Below, one piece after another: positions 32,610 through 37,251 of a stretch of 37,251 nucleotides of DNA (the stretch's first letter is position 1; every line of letters begins with the position of its first letter). The translations under genes were made by a program, and so were the position numbers. Where the stretch lies: positions 1 to 37,251 of the forward strand of contig CAMJSX010000008.1 in assembly GCA_946408595.1 (NCBI GenBank). The letters are read 5' to 3'. The notes beneath the pieces are model-generated. The model worked only from the letters and a program-made list of their open reading frames with translations. It was not told where the DNA came from and searched no databases. The stretch comes from an uncultured Candidatus Saccharibacteria bacterium (GTDB taxonomy: Bacteria > Patescibacteriota > Saccharimonadia > Saccharimonadales > Saccharimonadaceae).

Positions 32610-33143
32610 ATGGGTAAAAAAACGATGCCAGCCAAGGCCAACAAGCGAAAAAAAGAAAGCCGCGTTCGAAGATTCCTAGTAGCAGCAGTGACCATTCTCC
32701 TGCCTCTAGCAGTCGGAACAATGGCGTCAATCTGCACAGTAGCAGCTCAGGAGAGCTTTAATGATTTCAACAAGCCACCACTTGCGCCACCAGCTTGGGT
32801 GTTCCCAGTGGTCTGGACGGTCCTATACTTATTAATGGGCGTAGCGTCATACCTGGTTTATCGCAAAAAAGTGCACAATTGGGACGAAAGGCGACTTCGC
32901 ATCGCTGAATTAGTAATATTCTATGTTCAACTCTTCTTCAATTTCTCCTGGACCATACTCTTCTTCAATTCCGACATGAAGTACTTCGCGTTCGGCTGGC
33001 TAATCACGATGTGGTTTATGATTCTAGCCTTTATCCTCATGGCGTTCAAGAACCACAAGGTCGCAGGTTGGCTGATGGTACCATATATATTATGGTGCAC
33101 ATTCGCAGCCTATCTAAACATTTCCATCGCCATACTAAACTAA
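32610..33143 (+). CDS. tspO: TspO/MBR family tryptophan-rich membrane protein
   Basis: This protein of about 177 residues has five membrane helices. TspO signatures are present: FNKPPLAPPAWVFPVVWTVLY, LFFNFSWTILFF, and PYILWCTFAAYLN with the family's W..YA..LN pattern. TspO proteins bind tetrapyrroles and related ligands and act as sensors or transporters. A basic N-terminal tail of about 20 residues precedes the first helix. The ATG at 32610 has GGAAG 7 nt before it. An in-frame ATG at 32592 has no Shine-Dalgarno, so the start is uncertain. A TATAAT (32569-32574) supplies the promoter. Presence in an organism expected to lack haem synthesis suggests host-derived ligands. Confidence 0.88.
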   Translation: MGKKTMPAKANKRKKESRVRRFLVAAVTILLPLAVGTMASICTVAAQESFNDFNKPPLAPPAWVFPVVWTVLYLLMGVASYLVYRKKVHNWDERRLRIAELVIFYVQLFFNFSWTILFFNSDMKYFAFGWLITMWFMILAFILMAFKNHKVAGWLMVPYILWCTFAAYLNISIAILN

Positions 33144-33145
33144 AT

Positions 33146-33171
33146 AAAACCAGCCCGCGAGGCTGGTTTTT
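33146..33171 (+). terminator. Intrinsic terminator after tspO
   Basis: AAAACCAGCC (33146-33155) pairs with GGCTGGTTTT (33161-33170) around a CGCGA loop, and the T-tract follows. The next -10 box begins 3 nt further on. Confidence 0.93.
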
Positions 33172-33185
33172 GATATAATGAACTA

Positions 33186-33911
33186 ATGAAATTAAAGCAC
33201 AGGAGGTTAATTACGGTAATTGCGGCGTTTGTTGGCGTCATAATCTGGCTAGTGACAAATCCCGAGAGCTATGAAACCATCTTTGTGCGAGCCGAAAATG
33301 ACGGGGAAGATTATTCGGCCATCCCCTCGACAGAATACGATCCAAATGCCAAGCTAGCAATTGATGTGCTAGCAGAATTAGAAGTCAAAGGCCGCGCCCC
33401 AAAGACAGGCTATTCACGCGAAGCCTTTTATGATGGCTGGCCAACGGTTAACGGGTGCTCATTAAGGCAGCGCATTATTAAACGAGAATTTGGCGAAACC
33501 GCAATATTAAACGGGTGTGACGTGGTAGCAGGAGAATATGATGATCCCTATACCGGCGAACACAAAGTTTTCGCAAGTCGCGAAGAGATTGCAAACGGCG
33601 TCCAGATCGACCATGTGGTAGCCTTGTCAGATGCCTGGCAAAAAGGTGCACAATATCTTTCGGCAGAAATACGTGGACAAATTGCGACTGACCCATTAAA
33701 CTTATTAGCAGTAGACGCCACGGCCAATATCAAAAAATCCGATGGCGATGCGGCGACTTGGTTGCCGTCAAATAAGAAATTTCGTTGCCAATATGTAGCC
33801 AGACAAATATCGGTCAAGTTTAAATACAAACTTTGGTTAAGCAAAGCTGAAAAAGAAGCCATGGAGCGCGTTTTAAGCAACTGCCCAAAAGAGCCAACGG
33901 TCGGCATTTAA
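33186..33911 (+). CDS. Secreted HNH-family nuclease (DUF1524-like)
   Basis: This 241-residue protein has an N-terminal signal or anchor (about 7-25), an acidic spacer and then a nuclease domain. Key features are a WPTVNGCSLRQ segment, the catalytic QIDHVVALSDAWQKGA (His of the beta-beta-alpha metal site), DPLNLLAVDATANIKKSD, WLPSNKKFRCQYVARQ, and a closing Cys (SNCPKE). These match exported HNH nucleases of the DUF1524 type that degrade DNA. An outside nuclease would fit scavenging of nucleotides, since these bacteria lack de novo synthesis. TATAAT (33174-33179) lies exactly 6 nt before the ATG, so the mRNA is predicted leaderless. Confidence 0.87.
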   Translation: MKLKHRRLITVIAAFVGVIIWLVTNPESYETIFVRAENDGEDYSAIPSTEYDPNAKLAIDVLAELEVKGRAPKTGYSREAFYDGWPTVNGCSLRQRIIKREFGETAILNGCDVVAGEYDDPYTGEHKVFASREEIANGVQIDHVVALSDAWQKGAQYLSAEIRGQIATDPLNLLAVDATANIKKSDGDAATWLPSNKKFRCQYVARQISVKFKYKLWLSKAEKEAMERVLSNCPKEPTVGI

Positions 33912-33956
33912 TAAATTACCCCTTATTTGCCTGTGGAAAACTCATTATAAAAATGC

Positions 33957-33985
33957 TTGACAATTGCAAAACGGTTATGTAAAAT
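33957..33985 (+). promoter_or_regulatory. Strong promoter of the WxL/pilin-like gene
   Basis: TTGACA (33957-33962), a 17-nt spacer and TAAAAT (33980-33985) precede a 5' UTR of about 65 nt. It has a consensus -35 and is one of the few conventional leadered promoters in the window. Confidence 0.82.
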
Positions 33986-34029
33986 GAGAAATGTTAAAGG
34001 TCTATACATTTAACACATAAATAATAATT

Positions 34030-34050
34030 TTCCACACAGTGTGGAAGGAG
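34030..34050 (+). promoter_or_regulatory. 5' UTR hairpin touching the Shine-Dalgarno
   Basis: TTCCACAC (34030-34037), A, GTGTGGAA (34039-34046) is a perfect inverted repeat. Its right arm runs into GGAAGGAG (34043-34050), the Shine-Dalgarno of the gene at 34058, so pairing could hide half of it or protect the 5' end. Confidence 0.65.
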
Positions 34051-34057
34051 AAAAAAT

Positions 34058-34603
34058 ATGAAAAAATTAGCAATTGTAGGTGCAAGCGCAGCCTTGGCAG
34101 CATTGCCAGTACTCGGCGTTTTCGCTGCTACGACAACTATCGTAGATAACATCTCTGTTGGTGTTGCAGAATCTTGCCAAATTGGATCTGACGCTTCCGG
34201 AGCAACATCGGTATCCCGTAGCTTTTCGGCAACGAACCAACAGCCAGGTACATTAGTAACCTTCACCGATGCGTCTGAAGCTACCCAAGTAGCAGTCAAA
34301 TGTAACATTGCCGCTGGTTACACTTTAACCCCAACTTTCACTGCTCTTACCAGCGGTTCCAACTCAATTGCCTATGACGGCACAGCAGTGGCTGCTGCAG
34401 GTGATGGTGAATGGAGCGCATCTTATGTGCTTACTCACGAAGGAACGGCAGGTTCTTCTACGCTTATGACGAGTGGAACTGTCATCAATGGTACATCAAC
34501 CATGACAGATGTTTATAACTTTACTTATAACATTGGTCTAGACGAGGACCAACCAACTGGTACTTACACTGGTACTGCAACCTATCTTTTGGCTGGTAAA
34601 TAA
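34058..34603 (+). CDS. Small exported WxL/pilin-like beta protein
   Basis: This 181-residue protein has a signal peptide (basic start, hydrophobic to about residue 22, cut near VFA-ATT). The mature part is a Thr/Ser/Ala-rich beta protein with GVAESCQIG, AVKCNIAAGYTLTP, DGEWSASYVLTHEG and a closing DQPTGTYTGTATYLLAGK. The same order of motifs (ESC, then CN-x-GY, then a Trp segment, then QPxGTYxG-x-x-Y-x-L) is found in the proteins at 6163 and 21625. The ending resembles the GxYxGxxxWxL end of WxL cell-wall domains, with Tyr in place of Trp. Spore-coat-U-like or pilin folds are alternatives. A consensus promoter, a long leader, a good Shine-Dalgarno and its own terminator predict high expression. 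DUF916-like protein follows two genes later. Confidence 0.72.
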   Translation: MKKLAIVGASAALAALPVLGVFAATTTIVDNISVGVAESCQIGSDASGATSVSRSFSATNQQPGTLVTFTDASEATQVAVKCNIAAGYTLTPTFTALTSGSNSIAYDGTAVAAAGDGEWSASYVLTHEGTAGSSTLMTSGTVINGTSTMTDVYNFTYNIGLDEDQPTGTYTGTATYLLAGK

Positions 34604-34624
34604 TCGTTGATACCTAACAATTGA

Positions 34625-34651
34625 GAAAATCCCGGGTAGGCCGGGATTTTC
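34625..34651 (+). terminator. Intrinsic terminator after the WxL/pilin-like gene
   Basis: GAAAATCCCGG (34625-34635) pairs with CCGGGATTTTC (34641-34651) around a 5-nt loop. The T4 run is within the stem, so the terminator is strong in structure but has a short tail. It may be partial, letting some transcription enter the next two genes. Confidence 0.8.
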
Positions 34652-34676
34652 TTATCAAGAACTTATGAGGGATAAT

Positions 34677-35240
34677 ATGAATAATAATCAAGAAAAAAAA
34701 GACCGACCATACTCCAGGCTAATAAAAATAGGTATTGTTTTAGTTATAGTCGCGATTATGATCGTAGTATTATCTCAAATGATAGGAAAAACCATAATCA
34801 CCAAAAAAGAAGGTGGAAAAAAAGAAATGCATTCCATAGCCTGCGTAGCAGAAAACCTATCGTATCCGTTTTTTACCTATGACAATTCAGAAAAAACGGA
34901 ATTAAAAATTAATGCAACTTTTGAAGATGATGCACTGAGCTCAATTTCGCTAGTATATATTCTAACCTATAAAGATAAAGATGGGGCAATAGCGAGTGAA
35001 TTAAAAAATCATATTGATTTCGAAGTAATGATTCAGAAAGAAGGTTTAAGAAACACGACTCTACATTCTGATCATAAAGTGCTAGATAATCTGTATCAGT
35101 TGACAATTTACAATTCAAGAAATGAATTAAATGAGACAATAGCAAAATACTATTTACTTGATTCACTACAGGGTGATTATACGCAAATAGATGTAGGGGA
35201 TGCGCTTACTAAAAACGGATTTAATTGTATTAATAGATAA
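34677..35240 (+). CDS. Single-span membrane protein in the WxL-like locus
   Basis: This 187-residue protein of no recognised family has a basic, Asn/Lys-rich start, one membrane helix (about 19-41) and an extracytoplasmic part of about 145 residues with two Cys (ACVAENL near 60, NGFNCINR at the end). GAGGG (34667-34671) lies 5 nt before the ATG at 34677, which is preferred over the in-frame ATG at 34665. The next gene begins 16 nt after the stop, so the two form an operon. The place between the WxL-like and DUF916-like genes suggests a role in anchoring or assembly, but this is inference. Confidence 0.7.
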   Translation: MNNNQEKKDRPYSRLIKIGIVLVIVAIMIVVLSQMIGKTIITKKEGGKKEMHSIACVAENLSYPFFTYDNSEKTELKINATFEDDALSSISLVYILTYKDKDGAIASELKNHIDFEVMIQKEGLRNTTLHSDHKVLDNLYQLTIYNSRNELNETIAKYYLLDSLQGDYTQIDVGDALTKNGFNCINR

Positions 35241-35256
35241 TAACGAGGAGGTATAA

Positions 35257-36207
35257 ATGAAAAAATCAAAAATACAATACTTTATTAGCGGAGCGGTGGC
35301 TACCATCCTTGTGACGCTCATTAGTGTACTGAATGTCAAAATGGCCAACGCAGCTTCTTTCGTAGTATCACCTCTAAACAATTACGTAATTATAAACCCC
35401 GGCGATTCCTATGAGTCTTCATTTAAGGTATTGAACCCTTTTGGTAGCGAAAATGATATAAAATATGAAGTTAAAATGGAGCATTTTTACGAAGGCGATG
35501 ATGGAGCCGTCTTATTAGAAGAAGTAGGGGATACTGGACAGATTCTAAAATGGGTTACCTTGAAATCCGAAGATACTGGTACCCTAGCACCAAATGAATC
35601 TGCGGAAATAAGATATGTAATAAATGTACCAAAAGATGCCGCTGGCGGTGGGCAATATGTTGCATTTGCAGTAGAGGCAAAGAATTATGACGAGACTGAT
35701 GATTCTGGCGAAGGGACCAGCACTACTTTGGAACAAAGGATGGTAATTGCGTATCGAGTGTTTGTGGAAGTAACTGGTGAAGTAACCCGAAGCGGAGAGA
35801 TACTAAACGTTGACGTCCCCGGGTTCTTATTAAGTGGGAATATATTTGGCTCCTCAATTATTAAAAACACTGGGAATGTACATGGTATAGCATCTTATAA
35901 ATTACAAGTCTTTCCATTATTCAGTGATGAAGAACTATATACTAATGAAGAGAACCCCACTACAAGAACAATTATGCCAGATAGGTCTATGTATCACGAT
36001 CTCGCTTGGGAAAAGACGCCTAGCATAGGGATATTTAACGTAGTCTATACAGTAGAGTTTGAAGGCGTAACTGCACAGGTGAAGAAAATGGTAATCAAAT
36101 GCCCAATCTGGCTACTATTCATTATTATCTTCGCGATCGTGGCAGCGATTATCTACTTTGTTTCGCGCGCCAGAGCCAGAAGAGCCGAACGCCGCTCCGC
36201 AGAATAA
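35257..36207 (+). CDS. DUF916/WxL-interacting-like exported membrane protein
   Basis: This 316-residue protein has a signal peptide (about 1-32, cut near ANA-ASF) and two Ig-like beta domains. FVVSPLNNYVIINPGDSYESSFKVLNPFG, LAPNESAEIRYVINVPKDAAGGGQY and RMVIAYRVFVEV follow the layout of DUF916/WxL-interacting proteins. A second part (GSSIIKNTGNVHGIASYKLQVFP) leads to a C-terminal transmembrane helix (about 284-305) and an Arg-rich cytoplasmic tail (RARARRAERR). In Firmicutes such proteins bind WxL-domain proteins and peptidoglycan and are encoded in WxL clusters. GAGGAGG lies 5 nt before the ATG. The relationship is remote and needs profile comparison. Confidence 0.68.
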   Translation: MKKSKIQYFISGAVATILVTLISVLNVKMANAASFVVSPLNNYVIINPGDSYESSFKVLNPFGSENDIKYEVKMEHFYEGDDGAVLLEEVGDTGQILKWVTLKSEDTGTLAPNESAEIRYVINVPKDAAGGGQYVAFAVEAKNYDETDDSGEGTSTTLEQRMVIAYRVFVEVTGEVTRSGEILNVDVPGFLLSGNIFGSSIIKNTGNVHGIASYKLQVFPLFSDEELYTNEENPTTRTIMPDRSMYHDLAWEKTPSIGIFNVVYTVEFEGVTAQVKKMVIKCPIWLLFIIIFAIVAAIIYFVSRARARRAERRSAE

Positions 36208-36226
36208 CATATAATATATATGTACC

Positions 36227-36257
36227 AAAATACCGCTTCTTTAATAGGCGGTATTTT
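36227..36257. terminator. Bidirectional terminator before the rRNA promoter
   Basis: AAAATACCGC (36227-36236) pairs with GCGGTATTTT (36248-36257), a perfect 10-bp stem with A and T runs on either side of an 11-nt loop. It isolates the surface operon from the 23S promoter 36 nt downstream. Confidence 0.85.
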
Positions 36258-36293
36258 AAATTCAGCATTTTCAAAAAATCTTCAAAAAAACTC

Positions 36294-36322
36294 TTGACTT
36301 GTTTGATTTTGTTTGATATAAT
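36294..36322 (+). promoter_or_regulatory. Dedicated 23S rRNA promoter
   Basis: TTGACT (36294-36299), a 17-nt spacer and TATAAT (36317-36322) lie about 190 nt before the 23S start. A GGGG follows the -10. It has strong near-consensus elements and lies directly after a terminator. Confidence 0.88.
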
Positions 36323-36328
36323 GGGGAA

Positions 36329-36514
36329 AGTTTAAGCAAGTCGCCTTTGCGACCTCTACAAAAAGAAATGAAAAGCGAGGGAATCTTTTGAGGTCGCTTT
36401 AATGACTTCAAATATTTCTTTAAGACTCTTCGATTAACAATTTGGATTAACGATGAAAAGATTTTAATTGACGGCAGCAATCGAACTTCGATTGCTAGTT
36501 AAGTCAATGCATAA
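36329..36514 (+). other. Structured 23S leader
   Basis: This stretch of about 185 nt is transcribed but non-coding. GTCGC (36340-36344) can pair with GCGAC (36349-36353). Alternatively GCGACCTC (36349-36356) can pair with GAGGTCGC (36390-36397), backed by AAGTC/GACTT (36338-36342, 36404-36408). These two folds exclude each other. Near the end, ATTGAC (36467-36472) and GTCAAT (36503-36508) close a stem that encloses AGCAATCGA (36476-36484) paired with TCGATTGCT (36488-36496). This hairpin ends about 6 nt before the mature 23S and could be a processing site. Confidence 0.7.
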
Positions 36515-37251
36515 AAAGGTAATAAAGGGCACTGATAGTGGATGCCTTGACAATCAATACCGATGAAGGCCGTAGAAGTCTGCGATAAGCCTCGGGGATC
36601 TGACAGCGAGAAACGATCCGGGGATTGCCGAATGGGGAAACCTAATGTGGGTCATGCCACATTGTCGCTACCTGAACACATAGGGTAGAAGACGGGAACC
36701 GACCGAACTGAATCATCTTAGTAGGTTGAGGAAAAGAGAATAACCAATGATTCCGAAAGTAGTGGCGAGCGAAATTGGAACAGCCTAAACCTTAAGATAA
36801 CCTAACGGTTTAACGACCTGAGTTATTAAAGGGGTTGCGAAATTAGATAATTTTTATGCTGAGTTGCCTTATAGCGATTCAGCATAAAAACTGATAGCGT
36901 TAACTAAGCAGATAAAGAAACAACCTTTAGATCGTAGCAGAAGCTTCTGGAATGGAGCGCCAAAGAAGGTGAAAGTCCTGTACGCGAAACGGTCTTAGGC
37001 TTTATATATCTATTTTCAAGTAGGACGGGGCACGAGAAACCCTGTTTGAATCCGGCAGGACCACCTGCCAAGGCTAAATATATTGATTGATCGATAGCGA
37101 ACTAGTACAGTGATGGAAAGGTGAAAAGAACCCCGGGAGGGGAGTGAAATAGATCCTGAAACTCAGTGCCTACAAGGTGTCGGAGCGGAGCAATCCGTGA
37201 CGGCGTGCTTTTTGTAGAACGATCCAGCGAGTTAATGTTGTCGGCGAGGCT
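36515..37251 (+). rRNA. rrl: 23S ribosomal RNA, 5' part (truncated by window end)
   Basis: From about 36515 the sequence follows the conserved 23S 5' domain. Examples are tagtggatgcctt (23S GGTGGATGCC), cgatgaaggccgt, ctgcgataagcctcgggg and ccgaatggggaaacc. The later run is tagtaggttgagg, aaccccgggaggggagtgaaata and gatcctgaaac. The first base is placed about 22 nt upstream of the gGTGGATGCC match, as in E. coli, so it is uncertain by a few bases. No 16S or tRNA gene precedes it. It has its own promoter. The 3' end is outside the window. Confidence 0.95.

Noticed and set aside
1-37251. CRISPR array, insertion sequence or transposase
   Set aside because: I saw no regularly spaced direct repeats with unique spacers, no transposase motifs and no terminal inverted repeats with target duplications.
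1-37251. Alternative genetic code (UGA as glycine)
   Set aside because: gpmI ends at an in-frame TGA (3511-3513) after the complete enzyme, and no conserved domain is interrupted by in-frame TGA, so the standard bacterial code fits. This excludes Gracilibacteria/SR1-type coding.

Overview
The window looks like chromosome from a host-associated Candidatus Saccharibacteria (TM7) or closely related Patescibacteria. The evidence is compact genes with very short spacers, a standard code (UGA reads as stop), many small single-span surface proteins, FISUMP-type secreted proteins, and an arginine deiminase gene end next to a YfcC-type antiporter. That last pair is a trait known from oral Saccharibacteria. 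The taxonomic call is an inference from gene content and was not tested with a tree.

Layout. 1-1846: the last codons of arcA, then an ArcD/YfcC-like arginine:ornithine antiporter. 1897-6114: gpmI, galU (minus) and an AMP-binding ligase. 6163-9496: a secreted FISUMP protein, a non-coding gap with three hairpins that may be a minus-strand small RNA, and two tandem membrane-anchored paralogues. 9518-12620: a perfect CIRCE operator and promoter driving clpC-clpP. 12676-16323: a fibro-slime surface protein, tsaB and tsaE (minus), a MurC-type ligase and a small membrane protein. 16316-19708: a giant secreted protein. 19727-25814: radA-ruvC, a second FISUMP protein, ruvA, rplS and an rnhB-yraN fusion. 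25848-28165: a beta-helix surface protein and ychF (minus). 28149-30830: an accessory patch with three copies of a promoter-bearing repeat, an NDT-like protein, a CdiA-CT-like nuclease ORF, a surface protein and a mini Rossmann protein. 30892-33911: a TM2-like protein, an MFS transporter, TspO and a secreted HNH nuclease. 34058-36207: a strongly promoted WxL/pilin-like protein, a membrane protein and a DUF916-like protein. 36294-37251: a dedicated promoter, a structured leader and the 5' part of 23S rRNA, cut by the window end.

How it works together. Housekeeping modules (glycolysis, nucleotide sugar, t6A tRNA modification, recombination and repair, proteolysis under heat-shock control, ribosome) alternate with surface and secreted proteins that could mediate contact with a host bacterium. 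Three secreted proteins (6163, 21625, 34058) share one N-terminal beta-rich module. The last of them lies beside a DUF916-like protein, so a divergent WxL-like display system is the most interesting functional hypothesis. The most general regulatory signal is that many genes start about 6-9 nt after a -10 box (often TATAAT-N6-ATG), which predicts leaderless mRNAs. One case is a palindromic -10 shared by two divergent start codons only 14 bp apart.
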